Shown here piece after piece: positions 36,165 through 50,563 of a stretch of DNA of 64,000 bases; the first letter of the stretch is position 1; each line of letters begins with the position of its first letter. Source of the DNA: Euborellia annulipes (taxonomy: Eukaryota > Arthropoda > Insecta > Dermaptera > Anisolabididae). The DNA lies in the NCBI GenBank assembly GCA_023213315.1, contig JAKCPI010005696.1:62001-126000 (forward strand), written 5' to 3'. Position numbers and translations under genes: made by a program. Below the pieces are notes generated by a model. It was not told the origin of the DNA. It made no database searches and was given only the letters and a program-made list of their open reading frames with translations.

Positions 36165-36664
36165 TTTTGCCCTCAAAATTTTTGGAAGCACACTTTACTC
36201 TTGTACTTCATAGGAAAGATAGAAGTAGTTACCATGGTAACAGAATATAAATATATACCCATGTTCAATGGCCATATTTGAAAAGTGCTGCTAACTTTGA
36301 GAAATTTTCAAAATTAACAACATTTAATAATATACTAACTTGCAACATTTAAAAAATAACATTAATATAAAATAAACAAATTCAATTATATTATTTTAAT
36401 AAAACTTTTTACTAAAAAATTTAAAAATATTTTTTATCTATGGAAATCTCCCGCTAGCTTCACAGTGTTCTTTTATTCTTTCCATTAAATTTGACAGAAA
36501 TGAGACTCAAATAACCTGATAGCAACTGTCATATTTAGTAGAAATTGTTTTATATATATATCTGATATATATTTATACATTATATATAGAATAATAATAT
36601 AAAAAATTTCCAAAAATATATTTTATTAAATAAACCCTGTTTTATGAAACTTTTTTAAAATTTA
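36165..36664. other. Upstream region of the DOCK gene
   Basis: A family A fragment (36165-36290, 'tttactcttgtacttcatag') is followed by AT-rich DNA up to the DOCK start codon. No promoter element can be singled out. Confidence 0.4.
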
Positions 36665-39600
36665 ATGGCTTCTGTACAGAGAGCCTTCGCTCAAAAATTA
36701 TCCAAGTATTTATATTTTTTTATTATTATATTATTAATTTCTATCTATTTTTAAAAATATTGGCTTTCTTTGTACTCTTAGATTTATTTTAAAAACTTTT
36801 TCTTGTTAATAATAATTTAATATTAAATAGCTGAAAGCGAATTGACACCCCAAAATTAAGCAATCATTAAGTTTTAATTGCTTTTTTAAATTTTAAATAC
36901 ATTACGCCACCACTGCTTGTTCACTTTTAATAATATTAATCAAACTGTATCATCCCTACGAAAGGAACATTCCACAAAAACTCATTTATTCTTGAAATAT
37001 GTATGTATTTTCTATCTCTTAAATATTTTTTCTTTTTTTTTTTAATAATCAAAATTTAATTCCTCATTAGCAATACCTCAATTATCTCATGAATTAAATT
37101 AATTTAAAAGACATGTTATTTATGGAGGGGAAAAAAATAGATAATCCCCCTCTACATATAGCATTTCTTATAATTTTATTATTTCCAAAAAATTCCAGAT
37201 TCTTTTAATAAACATATAAAACCACAAGGAATAATCTATTTTTCATTTATATTAATATTTTGTCAGATATACAAGATAATTTTAAAAATCTATTAACCTT
37301 GACGTGTGCATTTTATATAGACATACTCGAAAATTTTTTAGTCACAATCTCCAAATGTTGGAGATCAGTTAAAATCTTATTGAAACATTTATTTATCTTC
37401 GAGAAGAGATTATACAGTTTGAAAGTTTTTCTTATTCTTTTTTATTATGCAAACATTTCGACAGAATAGATGAGTATCTCCAATACGAGATCCAAAATTC
37501 AACTTTTCTTTCTAGAGTAAGAAAAAAAGGAATTGATCCCTACCAATGACATAAGTGCTAAATTAAAATCTCCAGAGGGGATGAAAATGTTAACAATACT
37601 TTCTACAGCCCAATTTATAAAAGATCTATCGAAATAATTGCATAATAATTGAGTGTCACTTGTATAGTGAGGTCAAAGATTAAAGTATCGCCATGCGTTT
37701 TCTCATATGATTATTTCATTGTTTAAAAAATAATATGAAATTTCTTTAATGGAAATTTTTGTGGTTCAAAGAGCATTCGACTATTATTTATAAAAACAAT
37801 TAAAAATTCATATTTTGGAGTTTAGGCTTTCACAGTTGTTATCATTAATAAAAAAATTTGATTTTCGGTTTAACTGTAGTTTATTTGTAAAAATTACGGC
37901 CAATCATTCTGACCACAAAATGATGTAATTTTTACAAATAAAACACAGTTAAACCGAAAATCAAATTCTTTTATTAATAAAAAATCATATGATCATCATT
38001 GATCCTCACTGTACAGATAAATCCGGCATATCACTTTTAACTTAATAAATAGATTATTTATCATTTTTTTTTTAATCGAAATGACTTTATTTTTTAGACA
38101 ACATGCCGCAGATGTCAGACGGCAAATTGCAAATTCCTCTTTTTCAAGAGATATTTCAAAAAGTGGAAGTAATCTTTCCGATTTTTCTTCAACAGTTAGT
38201 TGATTATTATTATTTTTTTTAATTTATTATATATAAATTATTTAAATAATAATTTTTTTTTTTTTTTTTGAAGGTATCTTTAAATGACATAGTTGATCCA
38301 CTTGATTATGAAGAATTTATTCAGCATAATCATTTTCTTGTTGATCGAGATCCACTTCATAATGTTCTTGATTTCCCTTCAAACGATATTGAAGTTGGTA
38401 TATTTCCAAGAAAAATTAGAACTTTGGAACCTATTATTCCTGAAGAAACCATGTGAGTATTTTCTTTTATTAAACGTCTTTTTGCCGAAGGGGGGGGGGA
38501 GTCTCCTCTTAGGGTAGGAAAGTGGGAGAAAATCACCCCATAAAATCCATCCATCACTCTGTTTGATCAACTTTGGGTGGAATTTCGAAATGGAGTTTTA
38601 TATATATATTTCCTTTTCAAGTGTGCTATGCCTTTGCACTCTCTAATGTCCAATGGAGACGTGACGTGGCTTATCGGATAATCTGGGGCTTAGTAAGTAG
38701 GTAAATTTGTACTCGAGTTCGAACCCGGGCTTGCCGCAAAAATTCAACCAATTCGAGCGTCTCTACTGGGGCAATGGGAATATAATCCCCTCCAGTTCCA
38801 GGCACATAGGGCCTGAGGGATGGGCATGAACCATTCCTAGAATGATCGTTTCCAGGGGCCTTGTACCCGAAGAGTGAGTAATACGGGGAGCACAATAGAT
38901 CTATAAGGTCGCAGGGCAGAGAAGCCCCAGAACATCAAATCAATGTCCAATGGAATTATATTCCATACCATTGAAGAGATCACATGAAAAGATTTATTGA
39001 ATTATTCATTTCTGTGGTTAGGAATTTGAAGATCTGATTGATCTGTTTGCTCTTAGTTATCTTACGAAAGTCTTGCTCTTAAACGTAATATTCTTAAAAA
39101 TATATAGTGAAGTTTTATGTTTAAAAAGTGAAAAAAATAGATACTTAGCAATTTAAATTTTTTTACTTTCTCTTACCTATATATGAAAGATATAGAAAGA
39201 AAGGCTTGCCATCTTTTCAATAATTCGATGTCGAGATTTTGATGGATATACATTTTTTGAGGTTCCCTGAGTCCAAAAAAAGTGGGTCCCGCAAATTGGT
39301 CTGTGTTCGTGTGTCTGTCTGTCTGGACATTTTTAAGCATGACGGAAATGAGCTACGAGGTTGAATTTGGAAGAGATGAGTGCGAAACCCTTTTTCATTT
39401 AAGCCAAACTAATTAAATATACCCTGGGCTGGGAAAAGATGGGGAGAAGAGCTTCTTTCTTTAATTAATAAATCTATTTTTATTTTACAGAGAAACTCTT
39501 CCAGCACACATAAGAGAATGTATTTTTTCATATACGGCTGATTGGCTAACTGTTAGCTATCGATACAGAAATTTTTCTAGTAGTTTTATATCAATTGATA

Positions 39601-39923
39601 AAGAAGTCGATCGATTAAGTGTAGCTGATTCTATCCCCCAACAAGAATTTGAAATAGACATCGAACCACTGCATTTGGATAATATTTCGCAAGATGAAGA
39701 AAGTTTTCGGGTAAATATTTATTTCACATCATTTTAAAAACTTTTAAATATAATATAGCCCGGGAGCCGTGGCTCAGTGAGAAGACATTAGCTTCTCGCA
39801 CCGGAGTCCCGGGTTCGCTTCCCATCCCAAGCGAGAAAAATTTATTTCATTTGATTTGACTACAAATCATTTGAAATAAATAGGGATGGGGTCTAAATGG
39901 CCTTAGATGCCGAGAAGGACCTT

Positions 39924-39954
<31 letters not shown>

Positions 39955-42900
39955 AAGATGAGAATAGAAATATTTAAATAATATTATTTAATATATTTAT
40001 TAATCTCGATTAATTATCAAAAATAAATTACAATTCAACAAAATTTTTATGAAAGAATTTTTTTTAAATAACTTATTTAAAAAAATCTAATCTATCAGTT
40101 TTAAAGGCTGTTCACATCATTTTTTTTTTTTTTTTAATTTATTTATCAATTGTATGGTTTGTTTTTTAGGGTGATACCGGTGATACTCCACGAGGGAGTT
40201 GGGCAAGCTTTGATTTAAGAAATTCACTCGAAGATCCATTAATACCTTCCTTACTTGAAAGAGTGCCTCCAGACTCTATTGATCGAATAAACGAGATTAA
40301 ACGACATGAAGAGCGACAGGTGATGTTTAAAAAAATGCTGATACAACATTTTACTTTATTACCTAGTATTTAAACAATAAAATATAAACTTACGAAAATT
40401 ATATTTCAAATAATAGGTGTATAAATTTGTAGTTAGATAAAATTATTACTCTCCTCTAAAAGATTATGGAAATAGGATTTATTCAATGTTTCAAAATTAA
40501 CTAAAATTTAATCCGAATAAAATCCTGTCTCAAGTTTCAGACCAATTGCTTAATTGTAATTACCCTTTAATTTATTAAAATGTAATTCACTGTAACTGTA
40601 ATAACTCCGCGGGCCCCATATAAAATCATTTATTAGCTTTAGATCCAGTATAGATATTTTTTGGGGGGTAAAAAAAATAAAATAAATATATTGCAAGGAG
40701 TAATGGCTGAATGTATAATTTACGTGTAATGAAGAGATAAAGGCAGCCAAAGCAAAAATAAATAAAAACTTTTTTTTTTCTTTATTAAACAACAATGTCG
40801 ACGTTTAGGCTGATTCTTCTGGCCTTCATCAGAACATGTGTTTTATTTGCCTCGAGTTAGGGGGGGGTTTAGAGGGGCTCTTGGCTGAACTTGGTTGACT
40901 CTTGAACCAAAAGTCATGTCAAATAGCGAATGTTCGCAACTCTGTCAGGAGCTGCCTCTCTAAGCTCGATGCAAACAAAACACATATCCTGATGAAGACA
41001 GGAACATCGACATTGTTGGAATAAAGCAAGATAAAATTTTTTATTAAACAATGGCGCAGTCCTGATTATTTGAATTTGATTTTTTTAAAAAAGGAGGTAT
41101 GGTGAGGACAATAAAACCTTGTTGAAATTGGTTTTCATAAAATCACAAAATGTGGTGTTTATTTAAATTTTTATCAGGAATGAAAGGTGGAAGAAAACGC
41201 AGCCAAAATTTTTTCTTTAAAAATATATTTCAGCAGCTGACATTTCGGCTTTGGTTAAAGATAATCCTCGGAGCTGCTGTTGGTCTTCATATACATATAT
41301 ATACATATATGAAGACCAACAGTAGCTCCGAGGATGGCTTTAACCAAAGCCGAAACGTCAGCTGCTGAAATATATTTTTAAAGAAAAAATTTTGGCTGCG
41401 TTTTCTTCCACCTTTCATTCCTGATACAAATTCCAGCCAGCCATAAAATACCCTTATACTATTTAAATTTTTATTTTTCAAGATAACTTTTTAAACTTTC
41501 AATTTTGATATTATTAATTTTTTTATTTTTTGCTTTATATAATGACGAAAAAATTCTTAGTCCTCTGAAGATGGCTTGGCCGAAAGGTGAATAAATTTAT
41601 GCCTCAACACATACGAGTTCTTTTTATTTCACATTATGTGATTTTCTGAAAACCAATTTCAACAAGGTTTTTTTGTCCTCACCATACTTTTTTAAAAAAT
41701 TGAATAAAAATTTTTTTCTTTATTCCTTTATCTCTTTATTATAAAATAAATATAATTTGTAAAAGTGTGATGGCCACCCCTGATCGAAATCTTATTTTCC
41801 AAAAAAAAAAAAAAGAATTCTACCTACTCTTTTTATATGATAGAGGCAAGGGCGGATACAAGGGGGGGGGGGGGTAAAGGGGGTAATTACCCCCCTGAGA
41901 TTTGAAAAAAATACTTTTTTTCGAAAAAAAAATGTATTTTTAATGTAAAATTTTAAAAATTAATACTTAAAAATTTGATTTGTATTTATATTCTGGCCAA
42001 CAAGTACAGTATGCGCCTTTAAATTACCGAAATTAAGAAAAAATAGTGTGCTGTGCGACGAGTCACACCAAATTACCCCCCCCCCCCCCCCCGAGAAACA
42101 CCTCTGGATCCGCCCTTGGATAGAGGAGAGTAAATTAGGAGAAATTATTTAATTTATAAGAACCGTCTTTTTATGATTTCAGGAGTCATTATTCTCTCTT
42201 TATCCTTCTCAAGAGGATGATGAAATGATAGAACGCAGAGCTCTTGCAGATGCTCCCTGTGAACATGCTGGACATCGAATTCGAGTTAAATGCCTTCAGT
42301 TGAAGTATGTACAATTTCTTTTTATTAAATATATTATAAATATAGAGTTTTACTAAATTTACAATTAAATGTCTTATACAAGGAGATACATTAAATTTAG
42401 TTTTTATTGCAAGACCAATTTTCGTTTTGTCATATATACAGTATTTCATATTTTAATACTTTTATTGCATATTATATGGCATATTTAGGGGTTTTTACTG
42501 CATAAAAAGGCAGGCTTTAGTGATAATCGACGACATACATTCTTTTGAGAGTGCAAAAGCGATAAAAAAAGAGGTAACTTCCCCCACCTAGAAATACAAA
42601 AATTTTTTATAACATGTTCCAACAGAAGAAATTTAAATATCAAATTATACAAATAATACTCTTTAAAACGGGCAAAGAAATAATTCACCCATCTCATCAA
42701 TATTATTATAAAATAAAATTTTTTTTTATTTTAGATTGGAACTTGAAGTTGAACCAATTTTTGCTTCAATAGCCTTATATGATGCCAAAGAGAAGAAGAA
42801 ATTATCGGAAAATTTTTATTTCGATATGAATTCTGAGAATTTGAAACGAATGTTGACATCACATGTGCCTTATAGTGATAACAGCACTCTCAGTCGTTCC

Positions 42901-45900
42901 TGCATTTTGGATGTTTCTCATCCATCCCCTGATCTTTTTCTAGTAATTCGACTTGAAAAAGTTCTACAGGGTGATATCAATGAATGTGTTGAACCATATT
43001 TAAAAGATGACAAGGTAAATAATTTAAAACGTTTGGTCCATTGACCTCTCACAACTTTCTATTATTATTTTCCCCAAACTTAAGGCTCTTCAGGAGAATC
43101 CTGTTCGCATGTTTTTGTCGATAAGATGGCTTTAGGGGTTTTAAAGATTTAGCCAAAAAGTCCAACTATTCAGAAAATTTGCCAACAGATGGCAGGATGA
43201 TAGGGCTATATTTAATCTCATGTATTTGTTTAATTTTCATTGATCTTTTAAGTGATCGGATAATGCGAGTTGTTAGACTAGCCTGCCATCTTTTGCAAGA
43301 GTGCTGAACTATTTGGCCGTTAATTTTTAAATAAATAAGAAATTTATTCTTTACTTTGATAATTTAATTATTATATTTTGGATATTAATGATTTTTTACA
43401 TTTTTAGATTTAAAAAAAATTACAATTTTTATAATAGATGTTTTTTTTGCATTTTCTATAAATATTAAAAAATTATTTTTTAATTCATCGTAATTAAAAA
43501 AAAAAAAGCATTCTATTATGTAAAATGCTCGCGAATTTAAATCATTTAAAAAAAAAAAAAACAGCATAAAAAAATACTTAAAAATGCCTCAGTAGTTTCG
43601 AACTAAAAATTCAATGTAGCCTCCTGAAGCCCCTTAATCCCTATTCTAAAAATTTTTGATTGCCATCTTAAAGAATAAGATCCTTACATTTTAATTAATT
43701 AATATCTGTATGGCAAGGGCCCACTTCTGATAAATGTTGTGATTTATCATAACACATGCAAAACCTATCAATGTATTTGCATGTTAATTAACATACGACA
43801 CCCTGTGTTTTAAATATTTATGTTTACATTCTAGAATCGAGAGAAAGTAAAAGCGAATGCGGTAGCTGCTTGTGACCGTCTCGGAAAATATCGAATGGCA
43901 TTTGCATGGACGGCGATTCATGTTTTAAATATTTTAAACGGAGGAAACAGCCTAGAGAGAGACTCAGGAAGTGACAAAGAAAGCACTGGATCTAATAGCC
44001 TCGGTATTTTATATTTTTTTCTGTGTTTACTTATTTCTATTTCATATATTATATAGATATGTCTCATATTATAAGTTAAAAGTTTTATTTTTTTTGGAAG
44101 AAACTAAAAAAATACTGTTTAAAATGATATTTTACCAGACATTATTTATATTACATTTTCGAGTTTATATTACAATAGAAAACAATAATTAATTTCATTT
44201 TTAAGAAGATATTTATATATATATATATATATATACAGGGCTGCAGACAAAGGGTGGCGGGAGAGATATATAAATTCCCGGAGCCCAGACTTCAACAATA
44301 AATTCCTAATGAAAAAAAATTAAATTATTTTAAAAAGATTTTCATATCTAAATGGGTCTCGTAGTCAACCCAAACCGAACACGAAAAACAAATTCGGGGA
44401 CTAGCAGGACTGCGACCCTGAAAACAAACCACCATAACTAGACTGACCATATTGTCTTGTGGCAAAAACGGGACGGTGTTATACAAATACTAAAAATGTT
44501 CTTCAAATACTATATATTCATAAAAAAGTAAGATGATAAAAAAGTTTTAATTTTATTTTTAATTAAATGGCCTCGAACAATTCTCCATTTAGCCAGCTTT
44601 TATTTAAGAATTTAAACATTAAAAACAGAATTACTTATAAAATAGAATAATTTAAAAGATAAATCTCTCACAAAACAACCGTGATGATATCAGGAATCTT
44701 ATAAGTGACTTACACTTCTCCGCTCCATGACCATAACCATTGAAAGAGGATAGCAGGATTCTCATACTCGTAGGACAGGGGACTTTGAGACTGATTTCTC
44801 CGTAGAGAACATCAGCCTGATGTTTGTTTTTCGATAAAAAACAAAAGTTTTATTATACTAATTCTACAAACAATTATTCTGTTGTGTCAGAACCGATTAA
44901 AAAATTTAACGAATTTCAAAAGGAAGGAATTAATTATACGTATTCCTTAGCATAAAGTCTTAACGAGAAATAAATAAGACCCGGTTCAGGTTTCTACAAA
45001 AACTATATTTTGTTAAAAACAGACATTTTCTTTAAAACGACTGTACGGCCTAGAAATAAGAAAAAAAAACGGTACGTATGGTCACTGTAACCATAACTCC
45101 AACCCAATATTCTTGAAATTGGCTCCAGTAAGAAAGTGGAAACTTTAATTAAATTTCATCTCAATATACTGTATATATATATTCTTTTAGGCCTGTTACT
45201 ATTACTGTTACTAGCTTTTTTAAACATATATATATATATATATATTTCTTTATGAATTGTTTACTCTTTTTTGTGTTATTTTTTTTATTAAAAAAATCTG
45301 ACATATTCGAGATTATGATTATGATTCACCGCGTTTTTCAAAACTGCATAATAATGAACGATTTATGATAAGATATAAGATATAGAAACTATCCAAGTTT
45401 TACTCATATTAATAAAAATGTCGAATATCTCCCCTTCACACGGCATGCTTAGAAATCTTCATGTTAGACTCACTCTTGGTGTATCATAGTGAATATTAAA
45501 CCGTGTATCATATCAAATATTTCATATAACATTAAAACGTACTATGACATTTTCTTTCAAAATAATACAAAATTGAATAATAATTTATCATCAAATAGAT
45601 CGCAAATCAACTGGTGGAAGTAGCAGTCTTGAACAATTGAGAAAACGAGCCAGTGATATGGGATCATTGACAAGAAGAGGTTCTTTAGAGAGAAGAGCCA
45701 GCGCTGACAAACGCCGAAGCTGGTCCCCTGAGGATTTCGGTTCCAGTCTAGACTCTTTTAGGCCTGTTACTATTACTGTTACTAGCTTTTTTAAACAGGT
45801 AACTATAACATAGATTCTTGTAAGACCTTCAAATAAAAGATAATAGATTAAGAATTTTTTTTTTTTTAATTATAGGAAAGTGATCGCCTTCGTGATGATG

Positions 45901-47339
45901 ATCTTTATAAATTCCTTCAAGATTTGAAAAGGCCTTGTTCAGTAATGAAAAAATTAAAATGTATTCCATGTAATTTAAAACTCGATATTTCTCCTTGCGT
46001 GGAAGAAGTTAAATGTTGCCTAAATCCAGATCTTGTGAAACTTTATCCATATCCAGGTAAAATTTCGTCAATTCACAATACATAAAAATGATATTTATTC
46101 TGAAATAGGGAAATTTAAAATATTATTTAAATATTATTTAAACCTTTACTTTCTAGCGGATTCCAACGTATTTTTTTTCGCGTAAGCTTTGATTAAATTT
46201 TTGTTCCATTCCTTAAATTTTTCTCTTCATCTATTTATTCAAAGTTTTTATCATTAAACACGTTCAATTAGAGTAAATTAAATTATTCTTTTTGAATTAA
46301 CTTTTCTTTTATTAGTAAGGTGCGCGTCTCGAAAAACCGTTAATAGCCGATTCAGAAGCTGGTTACTCTAGGCGGCAAGAGATGGCGTTAGTTCTTTCCT
46401 TAGGGAAACAAGCGTTTTATTCCATTTCATTTGAAAGATTCCAGCTAATTAATTAAAGGCAAAAAATTAACTATTTTTTAACACAATGATTACTAATTTA
46501 ATTATCTATAAGATATAGAGCGAATTTTAACAAAAATATCTTTTATTTAATGTGATTAATCTAAAAAAAAAAATTCAGGACGATAGCTTCAAAATTGTGG
46601 CCGCTGGAAATTCTCAAAATTATCCCCTCGAGACGTGTACCTTAATAATAGATTAATATTATTTATTTCAGATGAAAAAGCAAGGCCTGTGAAAGAAATA
46701 TTAGAATTTCCATTGAAAGAAGTTTATATTCCTCATTATTCTTATAGAAATTTATTATATATATACCCGAAAGAATTAAATTTTGCTAGTCGTGCAGGTA
46801 AATATAAATATTTTATTATTCTTATGTTGAATTATTTTTTTTATAATCTATATATATTTTTTTTTTCTAGGTTCTGCTCGTAATTTAACTGTGAAGGTTC
46901 AATTGATGGAAGGAGAGGATGAAAACAAAGCTCTTCCTTTAATATTTGGACGATCTTCCTGCTCTGAGTTCACCAATGAAGCATATACTACAGTGAGCTA
47001 TCATAATAAGTAAGTACTTTCTATTATAAGTATCTTGAGGGGCAATATCAAAGCACTCTCATTCGTTTTATCATGTGATTTTTTCATTGTTTAAAAAAAA
47101 TAACAAAAATTTTTTTTGTGTGAATTCTAATAAACATTTCCATCTTCTTTTATCAAAATAATAAAATAATCATGTGCCTTAATAATGTGTACTAAAAAGT
47201 AATAATTCTAGTGCTATCTACTTGGTTGAAAATAATAGGTGAGAGCAAGGACGTACCCAGGATCAAATCTAGAGGGGGCAGAATATGGTCGTCCAGGGGA
47301 GGGGGGGAGATCATGGCCATCCAGATTGCGACATAGCTT

Positions 47340-47375
<36 letters not shown>

Positions 47376-50300
47376 GAAAAGCCTTGAATTAAAGGCATAA
47401 AAACCCTCGTGTCCTAACGAGTCCCGTGCTATCGCCCTACCTAATTTTGTTTCATTTCATCCTTTATAAGCATTTAATTTTTTTGCTTCTAGGGGGAGCA
47501 ACGCCCCCCCCTGCCCCTCGCTGGGTACGCCCATGGGTGAGAGGGCAAATCTTATTTATATGAAAATATTTGGATCACATATATATTGTAAAATGATATA
47601 TATATATACAAAGTTGGACAGTATCTAGATATAAGTATCAAAGATACTTTTATATCTACCCAGACAGCTCGGAATATTGCAGCAATATTGCAGAAACATT
47701 GCGAATCAATATATATATATATATATATATATACAATATATATATATTGCCAATATTGCAGGAATATTGCAAAATGTTGGCAATATTGTAGCGGCAATAT
47801 TCCAAGCTAGGCGGAGATAGGAATAGTGCAGAAACATTGCTGCAATATTCCTATGTCCGCCTATTTGCAACATTGCAGAAATATTGCTGCATTGTTGCTC
47901 CAATATTGTCAATATTGAGCAAGATTGGCAATATTGCTGCAATATTCCAAGTTGTCTGGGTAAGATACAAGTATCTAGATACACAAAATCATTGTATAGA
48001 GTATCATTTAGATAATTGATTTTAAAGAAGGTATCTAGTATTTTCTATTTAGAACTTTCATTTTTTCATATTTGATTTTGGCGTCTATCTATTAGACTCT
48101 ATTTTGTGTTTTACGTTTGCTTTTTTCTGATTCAAATTCTTGAGAGGTATGCATCTCCCTGCTTGAGATTTTAGACACTCTAAACTTGGTGAAATACGGT
48201 GAGGTGATTAACATTCACTTTATTTTTTAGGTGTCCCGATTTTTATGATGAAATTAAAGTGAAATTACCAGCTAATCTTGGCGATAATCATCATCTTCTT
48301 TTCACTTTTTATCATATTAGCTGTCAACGTAAAAATGAACAACCAAATGTCGAAACTCCCGTTGGATATACGGTATGGAAATATCTACTCTTTTAATTCC
48401 TAATTATTATCGTATCTATAAAATAAATGATTTCTTTATTAGTGGGTTCCGCTTTGTCGAGATGGTCGTTTACAACATGGAGAACTTTGTCTCCCTGTTA
48501 TGGTTGAAAGACCTCCAGCAAATTATTCCTTTATCAGCGCTGACGTCTTATTACCTGGAACAAAATGGCTCGATAATCATAAAGTAAATAATAAATATAT
48601 AATAAATAAAACAAAAATTACGATATTATTTTATGACAATAATATTTTCAGGCGTTATTTGTGGTCCATTTAGTACCAATGTCTTCAGTTCATACCAGAG
48701 ATCATGCCTTAGATCGTTTCATGAGTGTTTGGACGATGCTCGTCGACGGAATTGTACCTGCTTGTATATGTGACCTCCGAAGTGAACTTCAAAGCTGGTA
48801 CGATTATCATATATATATATTTTTATTTAGTCAAAAAATCTGTTTTTACTTATTCTGATAAAGATACACTAGAATCCCGATAATTCGTATCGTCACGGAA
48901 CCGACCGTTTGGTACGAATTATCGGGAGAGAATCTCAATTTTCCTTTCTCCTCTCCTCATTTTATTTCAATGAAAAGATTACGAATGAACGAGAAAATCT
49001 TGTCTCTCTCTTTTCCCTCCTCTTGAAAACGGTACGAATTAACGAGCTTTTTAATCTGCAAATACGCGTTATAAGACGTTTAAAGTGACCGCGAGAATAA
49101 AAATAATAAGAATTAACGAGGGGTCTGAAATGTATTGTTTTTATACCAATTATTGAGATTTTTTCTAGGGACCGACAAGTTTGTACGAATTAGCGAAAAT
49201 ACAATAAATCGGGATTCCACTGTACCATGATTTATTGATTATTAGGGTTCGGTATTGCATGTTTTCTTCTTCAAATGCTACTCTTCTTATTTTTCATTTT
49301 TGAGTATTTTATGGCCCCAGGACTCCCAGATAAATTTTATTGTGCATACTTGGGCCTAAAGTTGATTTTTTGCATAATTTTTTATATAATAGCGGTTTTC
49401 GTCTCTCAAATGTTGATAAATTAAGAAATAAGGAAAAGAAGAATAAGATAGGCTACTGGTTCCCAAATCTCTTTAGTCTCTGCCTTAGAAAAAAAATCAC
49501 TCACCCCTCGTCACCTCCTTCCAACTTCATCATCACCATAATAAAAATACTAGTATCAAAAATATTTAAGAAAGAAAAATGAATTTTTTGAATTAAAATA
49601 TTAGTGTTATTATATATATAATTTTTCATTTTGTTAATATTTTTTCTAGCATGTTAGAGTTGAGCAATGCCCGCCTGGAGCCATTGGTTCGATTTCTTCC
49701 ACTTGTTTTGGATAAATTAATCAAATTACTTGTATGGTCTCCTTCAATTCTTGGTCCATCAGGAAACATGTCCCAGGTTGCTTTCGAAGCTCTTGGAATG
49801 CTCGTCAGAAAAGTTACGGTAAGTAAAACACTAATTTTGTAAATGAATTAAATGCTATTTACCACTATACTAGAAGGATTTTAATTTTTTTTTTTTTTTA
49901 ATTCTGACAGACCCTTCAAGAAGGTCAACAAGACCGCCACGGTCGACATGGACTCCTTGCTACTTACATCCATTACCAATGTCAATTGCCAAAAACTCAA
50001 GCAGTAACTTTATCAAGAGGATGCCTTCCTAGGTATACTTTTTCTATGATGTTTTCTGTAAACGATATTCTTTTTTGTTTTTTATTAAAGCTTTTGTTGT
50101 TTGTATTATTATTATTATTATGGGTCTTTTTAATTATAGACCACATTTCTTGTTATTAATTATTTATAAAAAATATAAATACTGTACAAGGTTATCTATG
50201 GTTTCGACTACTTATTCTGCAGTCGTTTTCAAGTTCTATACACATGCTCCACTCAAAGGGACCCTTATCTGCATTTTATATACAACGATGCCAGACCATT

Positions 50301-50529
50301 TACAATAATTCCTATGAATTAAACACAAACTTCAGTGCCATCTACACTCATTTCCATAAAGTTAGATACAAAACACCAAAGCAAGTGTTTACATAAAAAA
50401 GCATGATGTTACAAAAAGCTTTTTGAATTTGATTTTTTAATATAGATGAAAATATTATTATTAATCCATCAATAATATTTTAATAAATAATAATTATCTT
50501 TAATTAATTTATTGAATTAATTTTTTTTA

Positions 50530-50563
<34 letters not shown>

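Noticed and set aside
41150..41481. Two ORFs in opposite directions with nearly the same protein
   Set aside because: They are the two arms of one palindrome, not two genes.
47552..47984. Minus-strand ORFs of 81 and 92 codons
   Set aside because: They only translate AATATTGC and TA repeats.
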